Assembly (NCBI GenBank): GCA_947372225.1
Contig: CANBSV010000005.1
Span: forward strand, 1 to 59,211
Reading direction: 5' to 3'
Source of the DNA: Burkholderiales bacterium
GTDB taxonomy: Bacteria; Pseudomonadota; Gammaproteobacteria; Burkholderiales; Burkholderiaceae_C
DNA length: 59,211 bases
The stretch's first letter is position 1. Each line of letters opens with the position of its first letter. The notes under the pieces were generated by a model. It saw only the letters and a program-made list of their open reading frames with translations. It did not search any database and was not told the DNA's origin. Below, one piece after another: positions 31,202 to 39,910 of this stretch. Position numbers and translations under genes: made by a program.

Positions 31202-33427
31202 ATGCGCATCCGCACGCAAAGTCTCATCAGCGTGGCTATCGCCCTGGGCTCGCTGCTGGTGGTTGCGGCCTTGCTGGCGCGCGTCTCCGCGAGCAGCGAG
31301 CGCACCATGCAAGCCCAGTACGAATGCCGGGTGGTGGGCCGCGACGCGACCTCTTTGCTGGTGCTGGCACAGCGATACAGCCTGCAATACCAGGAGCAGC
31401 CGGCTGCCCAGTGGCACGAGTTGCACGCAAGACTGCTCAAGAGCATCGAGAACTCCATTGCCGCGCGCACACCATCTCGGCCGGAGTGGCAGGAGTTGCT
31501 CGAATTGCGACAACACGCGGCTCAACTTGCCCCCCTGTTCAGTGACCTTGAAAAAACGGCCTTCGACGAGGACAGTCCCGTCACGCAGCGACGCCGCAAT
31601 CTGCTGCTTGCCAAGCTGGCGTCCGAGTCCGAGCAACTCGCCGATCTGCGCTACGCGTGGGCCGCGAAGATCGGCGATGAGATGGCCCAGCAACAGCGGG
31701 CCCTCGGGGCCATCGTGCTGGGCGGGCCGATCGTGCTTCTGTTGGTGTGCTGCACACTGGCCTGGGTGATCCGGCGTGATTTCCTGATCCCACTGGAGCG
31801 ATTGCAAGCGGCGGCCACGGCCATCAGCCTGGGCGAGCCCACACAGCGCATCAACAGCATCGAACGCAACGAGCTGGGTGATGCCTCCCGTGCTTTCGAT
31901 GCCATGGCAGATGCTCTGCTGCGCTCGCGTGATGAGTTGCAGCGCGAGGTGTTGGAGCATCGCAGCGTCCAGCAACAGCTGGCCACCGTGCTGGACCACG
32001 TGCCTGCCCTGGTTGCGCACATCAGCACCGACCAGCGCTTTGAATTGGTCAACCGCGCCTACCTGGCCTGGCACTCGCTGCCGATGAGCGACATCGTCGG
32101 CCGAAGCGTCGAGGAGTTTCACGGAAAGTCCAACTATCTGGTTCTGCAGCCGTACCTCGAGCGGGCGCTGGCCGGAGAAGCGGTGGCTTTCGAGGCCGTG
32201 CTCATTCGCGGCATCCAACGTCACGTGATGCGCGTGAGTTACGTTCCGGAGTTCGACGCCGCGGGCAAGGTGAGCGGCTTGTTCTCGATGAAGACCGACA
32301 TCACCGAGCTGCGACGCTCGGAAGAGCGGTTGCGTCTGGTGATGGATGCATCCCCGGTGGGCATCTTCACGCGCTCGCCCGATGGCGTGATGACCTACAC
32401 CAATCCGGCCTGGCAACGCATCACCGGTCGCACCGAGGCCCAGGCGCTCAAGGTGACCACGGCCCAGTTGATCCACCCCGAAGACCAAGGGCGGGTGCGC
32501 GCGCTGTGGAAGATCGCCATGATGAAGCGACAGCCGGTGGTCAGCGAGCACCGGTACATGCGTCCCGATGGCAGCGTGATCTGGGTTCGGGGCCACATCT
32601 CGATGCTGCGCCGAGACGGGGTCATCGAATGCGGCATCGGCGTGATCGAGGACGTCACCGAACGTCGCCTGGTTGATCAGGCGCTGGCCGAAAAGACCAC
32701 CGCGCTGGCCCGATCCAACGAGGACCTGGAGCGCTTTGCGTACGTCGCCTCTCACGACCTTCAAGAGCCGCTGCGCATGGTCAACATGTTCGGCCAGCTC
32801 ATGATGCAACGCAAGGCGGCACAGCTCGACGCCGAGGCACTCGAGTTCCTGGGCTTCATGGTCGACGGCGGACAGCGCGCCCAGGACCTGGTGCGTGACA
32901 TGTTGAGCCTGGCACGCCTGGACAACCAGACCAAGCCGCCCGAGCCCGTGATGCTCGAGAGCCTGCTGGGCGACACGCTCGATCAGTTGCGTGACCGCTT
33001 GAAAACGGCCGGTGCCGTTGTCACGCACGACACCTTGCCCACCGTGATGGGCGACCGCGGGCAGCTGGGCCAGTTGCTCACCAACCTGGTCGGCAATGCG
33101 GTGAAGTTCTGTGGCGATGCCGCCCCGAAGGTGCACCTGAGCGCGGTGCGCGAGCGCGGCTCGTGGCGCATCAGCGTGCGCGACAACGGAATCGGTATTG
33201 AGCCCAAAAACTTTGATCGCATCTTCGTGATCTTTCAGCGTCTGCACCTGCGCTCGGAACATCCGGGCACCGGCATCGGTCTGTCGATCTGCAAGCGGGT
33301 CGTCGAGCGTCACGGTGGTCGCATCACGGTCGAGTCGACTCCGGGCGAGGGCTCCACCTTCTCTTTCACCTTGCCGGACACGCCTTCGGCTCAACCCATG
33401 GCGACCACGACGCCAGCCACCGCCTGA
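31202..33427 (+). CDS. Membrane sensor histidine kinase with two PAS domains
   Basis: This is a 741-residue kinase. It has a membrane segment at about 8-27, a periplasmic loop to about 180, a second membrane segment at about 183-206, HAMP (about 207-260), PAS (about 262-375), PAS/PAC (about 378-500), HisKA with phospho-acceptor His518 in YVASHDLQEP, and HATPase_c with NLVGNAVKF, DNGIGI and GTGIGLSI. The ASHDLQEPLR type of HisKA is often paired with small RcpA-like receivers, and one lies two bases downstream. The 210-base spacer upstream holds only a small stem-loop (31071-31088). Confidence 0.94.
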   Translation: MRIRTQSLISVAIALGSLLVVAALLARVSASSERTMQAQYECRVVGRDATSLLVLAQRYSLQYQEQPAAQWHELHARLLKSIENSIAARTPSRPEWQELLELRQHAAQLAPLFSDLEKTAFDEDSPVTQRRRNLLLAKLASESEQLADLRYAWAAKIGDEMAQQQRALGAIVLGGPIVLLLVCCTLAWVIRRDFLIPLERLQAAATAISLGEPTQRINSIERNELGDASRAFDAMADALLRSRDELQREVLEHRSVQQQLATVLDHVPALVAHISTDQRFELVNRAYLAWHSLPMSDIVGRSVEEFHGKSNYLVLQPYLERALAGEAVAFEAVLIRGIQRHVMRVSYVPEFDAAGKVSGLFSMKTDITELRRSEERLRLVMDASPVGIFTRSPDGVMTYTNPAWQRITGRTEAQALKVTTAQLIHPEDQGRVRALWKIAMMKRQPVVSEHRYMRPDGSVIWVRGHISMLRRDGVIECGIGVIEDVTERRLVDQALAEKTTALARSNEDLERFAYVASHDLQEPLRMVNMFGQLMMQRKAAQLDAEALEFLGFMVDGGQRAQDLVRDMLSLARLDNQTKPPEPVMLESLLGDTLDQLRDRLKTAGAVVTHDTLPTVMGDRGQLGQLLTNLVGNAVKFCGDAAPKVHLSAVRERGSWRISVRDNGIGIEPKNFDRIFVIFQRLHLRSEHPGTGIGLSICKRVVERHGGRITVESTPGEGSTFSFTLPDTPSAQPMATTTPATA

Positions 33428-33429
33428 CC

Positions 33430-33864
33430 ATGCACCTCTTGCTCATCGAAGACAACCCCGCCGACGCACGACTGGTTCACGAAGCACTCGTCGAAGCACA
33501 GCTCGCGTGCAAACTCAACTGGATGAATTCGGGCGCGGCAGCCCTGAAGTTCCTGCGCGACGAAGCGGCCGCTGACCCGGCGTGTGCGCCCGACCTGATC
33601 TTGCTGGACCTGAACCTTCCGGGGCTGCACGGGCAGGAGGTGCTGGTTGACATCAAGAGCGACCCGCGGCTTCGGCACATCCCGGTCATCGTGCTCAGTT
33701 CGTCAATGGCCAGAGCCGACGTGCTGGAGGCCTACCGCGCGCACGCCAACGCCTACGTCGCCAAGCCGACCCAGTTCTCGCAATTCGTGGCGCTGATTTC
33801 GTCGCTCAACACCTACTGGGTCGGCGCCGTGCTGCTGCCCAGCAAGATGGCGCGACACTCCTGA
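33430..33864 (+). CDS. Stand-alone response regulator receiver (RcpA-like)
   Basis: This 144-residue protein is a single receiver domain. The acidic pair is in LLIEDNPADARL, the phospho-acceptor is Asp60 in LILLDLNLPG, and the Lys is in VAKPTQF. There is no output domain. It sits two bases after the PAS kinase and 32 bases before the receiver-kinase, so it probably receives phosphate from His518 of the first kinase and may relay it onward. Confidence 0.95.
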   Translation: MHLLLIEDNPADARLVHEALVEAQLACKLNWMNSGAAALKFLRDEAAADPACAPDLILLDLNLPGLHGQEVLVDIKSDPRLRHIPVIVLSSSMARADVLEAYRAHANAYVAKPTQFSQFVALISSLNTYWVGAVLLPSKMARHS

Positions 33865-33896
33865 CATCCCATCCGAAACCGCCCCTGGAGAGACCC

Positions 33897-35441
33897 ATGT
33901 TCAATTCCGTGCTGCTGATCGAAGACAACCTGGGCGACGCCCGGCTGGTCAGCAACCACCTGAGCGGTCGTTTCAAAGAGGAAGGCGCCATGCTTCAAGC
34001 ACCCACGCTGGCCGCCGGGCTCGACGTGCTGCGCCGCAAGCCGGTCGATCTGGTGTTGCTTGATCTGGGGCTGCCCGACAGTCACGGCCTGCAAGGGTAT
34101 TTCGCGGTGCAGCAGCAGGCACCCGACACGCCGGTGCTGATCCTGACCGGAACGGACGACGAAGAACAAGCGACGCAGGCGCTGCGTGTGGGCGCCCAGG
34201 AATACCTCCCCAAACAGCAGGCCAACAGCGTGACGCTGGTGCGCGCCATGCGCCACGCTGTCGAGCGCGGCAAGCAAAAGCGAGCGCTGCGCGACAGCGA
34301 GTCACGCATGCGGGCCTTGGTCGACGCCGCGGGCGAAGGCGTTTTGCAACTCGACAGCCAGGGCCGGGTGATCTACCTCAACGCCTGGGCCAGCCAGATG
34401 CTGGGCCTGCCCGCCGATGGCGCGGGCACCACGTGCGGCGGGCAGCCCGTGACCTTTCTCGATTTGGTGCGACCGGCCGATCAGGGCACCGCGCAGGCAC
34501 TGCTGAGCACATCAGTGGGCCGGCGCTCGAGCCGTGAACTCGGTCTGCTGCGCCCGGACGGTGCGCGCTGCTGGGTGATGGCAGCGGCCAGCAGCTACGC
34601 ATTGCCCGACGAGGCCGTGCCGGAAACGGTGCTGATCCTGACCGACATCACGCTGCGAAAACTTGACGAAGACGGTTTGCGCCAGGTCAAGCACGAGCTC
34701 GAACATGGCGCCATCCGCCGGGCTGCGATGCTGGAAGCCGCCACCGCCGATTTGCAAGCGATCAACCGCGCCATGACCCACGACCTGCAATCCCCACTGC
34801 ACGGCATCATCGGCATGACCCGGTTGATCCGCACCGACGATCAAGCGCTGCTGCCGGCCACGGCACAACTTCGGCTGGAGTCACTCGAGCAAAGCGCGCT
34901 CGAAATGAACGACCTGCTGTGCGGCCTGACGTCGGTCGCCGCCTTGAACACGCACGTGCCGCTGCGTGATGCGCTGGATCTGTCGACCATGGCACAGGAG
35001 ATCGCCACTCGTCTGTGTGCCGACTCGCCAAGCCGCGATGTGCGCTGGATCATTGCGCCCGTACTCCATGCCTGGGGCGATCAGGCATTGGTCACGAAGC
35101 TGCTCGAGAACTTGCTCGACAACGCCTGGAAATACTCGGCTCAGACGTCACAGGCGGTCATCGAGTTTGGCCAGGAAGAGGCACCGGCGCGTGGCGTGGC
35201 GACCTACTTCGTGCGCGACAACGGCCAGGGCTTCGATCCGGCTGCCGCCAGCCTTCTGTTCGAGCCGTTTCAGCGCCGTCTGGCGTCACGCAAACGCGCC
35301 GGCAACGGACTTGGATTGGCCGTTGTGAAGCGCATCGTCGCTGCACACGGCGGTGAGGTCTGGGCCGAGTGCCAGCCTGGGGTGGCCACGACCTTTCGCT
35401 TCACGCTTGAGCGCGCATCGCGACGCGTCCCGCTTTGTTGA
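33897..35441 (+). CDS. Receiver-PAS-histidine kinase hybrid
   Basis: This 514-residue cytosolic protein has an N-terminal receiver (Asp56 in LVLLDLGLPDSHG), a PAS domain (about 140-260), HisKA with His295 in AMTHDLQSPL, and HATPase_c with LLDNAWKYSAQT, DNGQGFD and GNGLGLAV. Having the receiver first means it can take phosphate from an upstream kinase and change its own kinase output. It has no membrane segments. The stop lies just before the next receiver-GGDEF gene. Confidence 0.93.
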   Translation: MFNSVLLIEDNLGDARLVSNHLSGRFKEEGAMLQAPTLAAGLDVLRRKPVDLVLLDLGLPDSHGLQGYFAVQQQAPDTPVLILTGTDDEEQATQALRVGAQEYLPKQQANSVTLVRAMRHAVERGKQKRALRDSESRMRALVDAAGEGVLQLDSQGRVIYLNAWASQMLGLPADGAGTTCGGQPVTFLDLVRPADQGTAQALLSTSVGRRSSRELGLLRPDGARCWVMAAASSYALPDEAVPETVLILTDITLRKLDEDGLRQVKHELEHGAIRRAAMLEAATADLQAINRAMTHDLQSPLHGIIGMTRLIRTDDQALLPATAQLRLESLEQSALEMNDLLCGLTSVAALNTHVPLRDALDLSTMAQEIATRLCADSPSRDVRWIIAPVLHAWGDQALVTKLLENLLDNAWKYSAQTSQAVIEFGQEEAPARGVATYFVRDNGQGFDPAAASLLFEPFQRRLASRKRAGNGLGLAVVKRIVAAHGGEVWAECQPGVATTFRFTLERASRRVPLC

Positions 35442-35469
35442 CCCCCGCGGACACCTCGCCGGTGCGGAT

Positions 35470-35475
35470 GGAGGG
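35470..35475 (+). promoter_or_regulatory. Ribosome binding site deciding the receiver-GGDEF start
   Basis: GGAGGG lies four bases before the ATG at 35480. It supports that codon over the TTG at 35435, which overlaps the previous gene, and over the ATG at 35468. Confidence 0.6.
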
Positions 35476-35479
35476 CTAC

Positions 35480-36364
35480 ATGCTCATCGTCGAGGACAAC
35501 CCCGGCGAGGCGCGGCTGATCAGCCTGATGCTCAGTGAATTGAGCACCGCGAGCCTGCCACCGCTGCGCTGGGTGCAGACCGCCACGGCAGCGCTGGCCA
35601 TGCTGGCGGCCGAGCCGCAATGCGCGGTCGTGCTGCTCGACCTGGGTCTGCCCGACAGCCACGGGCTGGACACGCTGCGCGAGATGACCCGGCGGCATCA
35701 CCGGGTGCCGATCCTGGTGCTCACGGGCAACGAGAACCAGGAAATCGGCCAATCCGCGGTGGCCGTGGGAGCCCAGGACTTTTTGCTCAAGGGCCAGTTC
35801 GACGCGGGCTCGCTGAGCCGCGCCATCACCTTTGCCGCTCAGCGCAAGCAGGCCGAGCTCACGCTGCTCGATCGATCACGGCTCGATGACCTGACCGGCC
35901 TGCCCAAGCGCGCCATCTTGCTGGATCGGCTGCAAACCGCGATCGCCTACGCGCACAGACACCGCACGCTGTGTGCGCTGCTGTTCATCGACCTGGACCG
36001 GTTCAAGCTCGTCAACGACACCCATGGGCACACCGCCGGCGACACGGTCCTGCGTGCCGTGGCGCTGCGCATCGCCAATGCCGTGCGAGCCAGTGACACG
36101 GCGGCGCGTCTGGGCGGCGACGAATTCGCCGTGCTGCTGGGCAACCTTGCCCACCTGGACGACGCGGTGTCGATCGGCAAGGCGATCCTGGCGGCGATCG
36201 TCGAACCGGTGCCCTACAACGGCAAGTCGCTGCACGTGTCGGCCAGCATCGGCGTGGCTCACCTCAGGGGCAACGCCGAAACGGCGGAGCAGTTGCTGAC
36301 GCGCGCCGACGCGGCGATGTACACGTCGAAGGCCGCCGGCCCGGGACTGGTCAGCCTGCTGTGA
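35480..36364 (+). CDS. Response regulator with active-type GGDEF diguanylate cyclase
   Basis: This 294-residue protein has a receiver domain (Asp54 in VVLLDLGLPDSHG) and a GGDEF domain (about 130-290). The cyclase site is intact: FIDLDRFKLVNDTHGH and LGGDEFAVLL. RASD occupies the RxxD inhibitory site five residues before GGDEF, so product feedback is expected. The receiver begins MLIVEDNPGEARL right at the chosen start. It is the output of the four-gene signalling unit: phosphate from the kinases would set c-di-GMP synthesis. Confidence 0.94.
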   Translation: MLIVEDNPGEARLISLMLSELSTASLPPLRWVQTATAALAMLAAEPQCAVVLLDLGLPDSHGLDTLREMTRRHHRVPILVLTGNENQEIGQSAVAVGAQDFLLKGQFDAGSLSRAITFAAQRKQAELTLLDRSRLDDLTGLPKRAILLDRLQTAIAYAHRHRTLCALLFIDLDRFKLVNDTHGHTAGDTVLRAVALRIANAVRASDTAARLGGDEFAVLLGNLAHLDDAVSIGKAILAAIVEPVPYNGKSLHVSASIGVAHLRGNAETAEQLLTRADAAMYTSKAAGPGLVSLL

Positions 36365-36365
36365 T

Positions 36366-36381
36366 CCACCGCATGCGGTGG
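36366..36381. terminator. Palindromic stem-loop between convergent genes
   Basis: CCACCGCATGCGGTGG is a perfect 16-base palindrome placed two bases after the GGDEF-gene stop and 24 bases before the gspB stop. There is no T tract. It is a probable 3'-end structure for one or both transcripts. Confidence 0.45.
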
Positions 36382-36404
36382 TGCACGCACGGCGGTGGCA
36401 CGCC

Positions 36405-37163
36405 TCAGTAATTGATGCCGAAGCGGTAGCCGCGAAAGCTCAACACCGCCGAACGCAACTGGATTTGCTGCAGGGTGAGTTCGGCCGTCAGCCGGTCGCC
36501 CTCGTGATAGACCTGCCCGTTGAGGATCAGCATGCGACTGGCCGCGTGCTCCGAGTGGCTCGCGCCGCCCACAGCCAGCGTCGGCAAGGCACCCCGGATA
36601 TCGGCCGGCAACTCGTTCAGTGCGTACACGCGCGAGTCAGCGTCCACAGCAGGCGGCGGCGACCCCGGCACACCTGAGGCCGCAGGTGTCGGGCGCACCG
36701 CAGCCGGCTTGCTTCGCGAAGTGGCGTTCGCCGTGTCCCGCTGGGGCGCCTTGAGCGCGAGTGGTGCGGTGTGCGCCGCTTCGCGGGGCGCCGGCGGCGC
36801 GGCAGGCCGGGCCGCCTCGAGGGCAACAGCCGGCGCTGCAGGCGCCACCACGGCTGCACTCACGACGACGGACTGCGGTAGCACCGTGGCGGCAGGAGCA
36901 GCCACGGGCGCGAGCACCGGTGGCACATCCGGCGCCGATGCAGCATCTCTCGCGGCCGGGACGCCACCGCTGCCGAACCACCACCAGAGCAAGCCGCACA
37001 GGACCACCGCGGCGCCGGCGGCCATGGCAGCGACCACCGGACGGCTTGCGCTGGCTTGGGTGTCAGCGGATGACAGCCCCATGGGCTGCGCGTTCAAGCC
37101 CGGGATCTCGCCGCGGCTGCGTTCGGATTCAGCGCGCTTGAGCGCATCGAGGATGTAAGACAT
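36405..37163 (-). CDS. gspB: General secretion pathway protein B-like (GspB)
   Basis: This 252-residue protein has the GspB/ExeB N terminus MSYILDALKRAESERSRG, a membrane segment at about 42-64, a long Ala/Pro-rich periplasmic linker (about 70-170) and a C-terminal folded domain ending GYRFGINY. GspB works with the ATPase GspA to place the secretin of type II secretion in the envelope. gspA lies 9 bases upstream. No other type II secretion genes are in the window. Confidence 0.88.
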   Translation of the reverse strand: MSYILDALKRAESERSRGEIPGLNAQPMGLSSADTQASASRPVVAAMAAGAAVVLCGLLWWWFGSGGVPAARDAASAPDVPPVLAPVAAPAATVLPQSVVVSAAVVAPAAPAVALEAARPAAPPAPREAAHTAPLALKAPQRDTANATSRSKPAAVRPTPAASGVPGSPPPAVDADSRVYALNELPADIRGALPTLAVGGASHSEHAASRMLILNGQVYHEGDRLTAELTLQQIQLRSAVLSFRGYRFGINY

Positions 37164-37172
37164 GGTCAGCGC

Positions 37173-38339
37173 TCAGTGAGCCTGGCTCGCAGGGGCCAAG
37201 GCCGGCACTGCTGGCGGTGCAGATGCCGGGGAGATCGCGGTGGGTGCTGCCGAGGCGGCATCGGATGAGCCGGGCGCAGCAGCGGTGGCAGCCACCGCCG
37301 GGGACGACGCTGGGCGGACCAGCGGCACCGACGCGGCAGGCGCCGCAGACGGCACCGGGGCTGGCGCCATCGCCGCACGTCCCCGCAGGCGCTCCATCAG
37401 CCAGGGCGCACCCGCAAACGCCGCTGCGCCGACGACCAGCCCGATCGCCAGGCCACCGGCCAATGCCAGGCGCAGTGCCTTGCGCCGGGACTTGGCGGGC
37501 ATCGACGCGCTGACCTCGCTGGCATCGAAAACCTCACGCGCCGCCTTGTCGACGATGCTGCGGTCCACGACCACCTTGCCCGACGCATAAGCCCCGAGCA
37601 GCGCGCGGTCGCACAGCAAGTTGATGCGGCGCGGCACGCCACGGCACAGGCGGTGGATGCGCTGCAGCGTGTCGCCCAGGAATGGAATGGGTCCCGTCAT
37701 GCCGGCCACCGCCAGCCGGTGGCGTATGTACTGCGCGGTTTCCCGCTCGGTCAGCGCCTCGAGGTGAAAACGCGCGATCACCCGTTGCGCGAGCTGCTGC
37801 AACCCGGGCTGCGCCACCATGTCGCGCAACTCGGGCTGGCCGATCAGGATGATCTGCAGCAGCTTGCGCTCGTGGGTTTCGAGGTTGGTCATCAAGCGCA
37901 ACTGCTCGAGCACATCGGGCGACAGGCTTTGTGCCTCATCGATGATCAGCACGTTGTTCTGGCCCACGCCATGGGTGCGCAGCAAAAACGCATTGAGCGG
38001 ATCGAGGTAGTCGGTCACCGTGGCCGCGCCCGGCTCTCGCTCGGGGTACGGCACCAGGAATTCGTCGCACACCGAGCGCATCAGCTCGACCACGGTCAGC
38101 TTCGGATTGAAGATGTACGCGACGTTGCAGCGCTTGGGAATCTGCTCGAGGAAGCAGCGGCACACCGTGGTCTTGCCCGCGCCGATCTCGCCGGTGAGCA
38201 GCACGAACCCGCCGCCACTGCCCAGCCCGTACAGCAAATGCGCCAGCGCCTCGCGGTGCCGCTCGCTCATGAAGAGGTAGTGCGGGTCCGGCGCGATGGA
38301 AAAGGGCGGCTGCTTCAGGCCAAAGTAGTCGGCGTACAT
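37173..38339 (-). CDS. gspA: General secretion pathway ATPase GspA/ExeA-like
   Basis: This 388-residue AAA ATPase begins MYADYFGLKQPPFSIAPDP, typical of ExeA. It has GEIGAGKTTV (Walker A), NVLIIDEAQSL (Walker B) and RRINLLCDRALL. A membrane segment follows at about 293-315, then a low-complexity Pro/Ala tail. The start at 38339 gives the family N terminus; the longer frame to 38729 is a shadow of the divergent gene. It pairs with gspB downstream. Confidence 0.9.
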   Translation of the reverse strand: MYADYFGLKQPPFSIAPDPHYLFMSERHREALAHLLYGLGSGGGFVLLTGEIGAGKTTVCRCFLEQIPKRCNVAYIFNPKLTVVELMRSVCDEFLVPYPEREPGAATVTDYLDPLNAFLLRTHGVGQNNVLIIDEAQSLSPDVLEQLRLMTNLETHERKLLQIILIGQPELRDMVAQPGLQQLAQRVIARFHLEALTERETAQYIRHRLAVAGMTGPIPFLGDTLQRIHRLCRGVPRRINLLCDRALLGAYASGKVVVDRSIVDKAAREVFDASEVSASMPAKSRRKALRLALAGGLAIGLVVGAAAFAGAPWLMERLRGRAAMAPAPVPSAAPAASVPLVRPASSPAVAATAAAPGSSDAASAAPTAISPASAPPAVPALAPASQAH

Positions 38340-38445
38340 GCAGCGGAGCATAGCCGCGGGAAACGCCGCCGGCACCATGAGCCGCACCAGGCAGGCTCCG
38401 CCGACAATCAAGGCTTCGCCAAGCGCTCCCCGGTGCCTGCCCCCG

Positions 38446-39879
38446 ATGTCCAACGCCCCGCCCCTCGTCGTCGACCTCGACGGCACGCTGACGCCCACCG
38501 ACACGCTGCTCGAGTCCATCTTGCAGCTGCTGCGCCGCTCACCGTGGGATGTGTTCGCGCTGCCGCTGTGGCTGCTGCGTGGACGCGCGTTCTTCAAGGC
38601 CACCATCGCCGAGCGCTGCGCGTTCTCGGCCGAACTGCTGCCGCTGCGCGAGGGCCTGCTTGAGCACTTGCGCGTACAGAAATCGCTGGGCCGCCGACTC
38701 GTGCTGGCCACCGCCGCCGACCGCCGCATCGCCGACGCCGTGGCTGCGCGGTTGGGCCTGTTTGATCAGGTGCTGGCCAGCGAACACGGCGTCAACCTCA
38801 AGGGCCAGCAAAAGCTGGCAGCCATCCAGACACAGGTGGGCGGCGACTTCAGCTACGCAGGCGACAGCGCGGCCGATCTGCCCATCTGGAAGGCCGCTCG
38901 CTCGGTGATCGTGGCCGGCGCCTCGAGCGCCGTTGCACGCGAGGCCACTTCGGGCAGCTCGGTCGAGCTGCTGATCGAACCTCAGCCGTTCACGCCGCGG
39001 CTGTGGATGCGCCAGCTGCGTGTGCACCAGTGGGCCAAGAACATCTTGCTGTTCGTGCCGCTGCTGACCTCCTTCGCCTTTGCCGACCTCGGCCGCGTGG
39101 CGCACTCGGCGCTGGCATTCGCGGCGTTTTCGCTGGCAGCCTCGGCGACCTACGTCTTCAACGACCTGTGGGACCTCGACAGCGACCGCGCCCATCCGCG
39201 CAAGAAGAACCGGCCCCTGGCCAGCGGGGCCATTGCAATCGGCAACGCCGTGGCTGTGGCCCTCGGCCTGCTGGTTTCGGCGTTCGCGATCGCCGCGCAG
39301 GTCAACGCGCACTTCGTGGGCATGCTGCTGGCCTACCTGGTGCTGACCACCGCCTACAGCTGGTACCTCAAGACGCTGGCCATGGTCGACGTGCTGATGC
39401 TCGCCGGCCTGTTCACGCTGCGCATCTTTGCCGGCTCGATGGCGGTGGACGTGCCCACCAGCCGCTGGCTGCTGGCGTTTTCGATCTTCATCTTCTTCAG
39501 TCTGGCGCTGATCAAGCGCTGCTCGGAACTGGTGACGATGGACAAGCAGGGCCGCACCACCGTCCAGGGACGCGACTACCGCGTGGGCGATCTGGTCGTG
39601 CTGTGGCCCACCGGCGTGGCCGCAGGGCTGGGCTCGGTGGTGGTGTTCTGGCTGTTCATCAACGCACCCGAGGTGCAACAACGCTACGCCACGCCCGAGC
39701 TGCTGTGGCTGATCGGCTTCGCTCTGATCTACTGGCTGTCGCGGCTGTGGATGAAGACCGCGCGTGGCGAGATGCACGACGACCCGCTGGTCTACGCACT
39801 GGTCGACCGGGTCAGCCGTTACACGGTCATCGGCATGGTCGCCGTGGCGATCGCGGCGTTCTTCGTCAAGCTGGGCTGA
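38446..39879 (+). CDS. HAD phosphatase-UbiA prenyltransferase fusion (DPPR-synthase-like)
   Basis: This 477-residue protein has two parts. Residues 1 to about 185 form a HAD hydrolase: VVDLDGTLTPTD (D10, D12), VLATAADRR and YAGDSAADLPIW. Residues from about 190 form a UbiA membrane domain with NDLWDLDSDRAHPRKKNRPL and several helices. The NDxxDxxxDRxHPxKxxRP form resembles phosphoribosyltransferases that make decaprenyl-phosphoryl-phosphoribose. A fused phosphatase could then remove the phosphate. The pathway here is not known. A strong stem-loop follows the stop. Confidence 0.88.
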   Translation: MSNAPPLVVDLDGTLTPTDTLLESILQLLRRSPWDVFALPLWLLRGRAFFKATIAERCAFSAELLPLREGLLEHLRVQKSLGRRLVLATAADRRIADAVAARLGLFDQVLASEHGVNLKGQQKLAAIQTQVGGDFSYAGDSAADLPIWKAARSVIVAGASSAVAREATSGSSVELLIEPQPFTPRLWMRQLRVHQWAKNILLFVPLLTSFAFADLGRVAHSALAFAAFSLAASATYVFNDLWDLDSDRAHPRKKNRPLASGAIAIGNAVAVALGLLVSAFAIAAQVNAHFVGMLLAYLVLTTAYSWYLKTLAMVDVLMLAGLFTLRIFAGSMAVDVPTSRWLLAFSIFIFFSLALIKRCSELVTMDKQGRTTVQGRDYRVGDLVVLWPTGVAAGLGSVVVFWLFINAPEVQQRYATPELLWLIGFALIYWLSRLWMKTARGEMHDDPLVYALVDRVSRYTVIGMVAVAIAAFFVKLG

Positions 39880-39882
39880 GCG

Positions 39883-39906
39883 GATCGCGCCGCAAACGGC
39901 GCGATC
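39883..39906. terminator. Strong stem-loop between convergent UbiA-fusion and VOC genes
   Basis: GATCGCGCCG and CGGCGCGATC form a perfect 10-bp stem with a CAAA loop, three bases after the plus-strand stop and four bases before the minus-strand stop. There is no T tract. It likely protects or ends both transcripts. Confidence 0.55.
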
Positions 39907-39910
39907 GGGT

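Noticed and set aside
31064..33394. 776-codon ORF on the minus strand opposite the PAS kinase
   Set aside because: The plus-strand frame has complete HAMP, PAS, HisKA and HATPase motifs; the minus frame has none.
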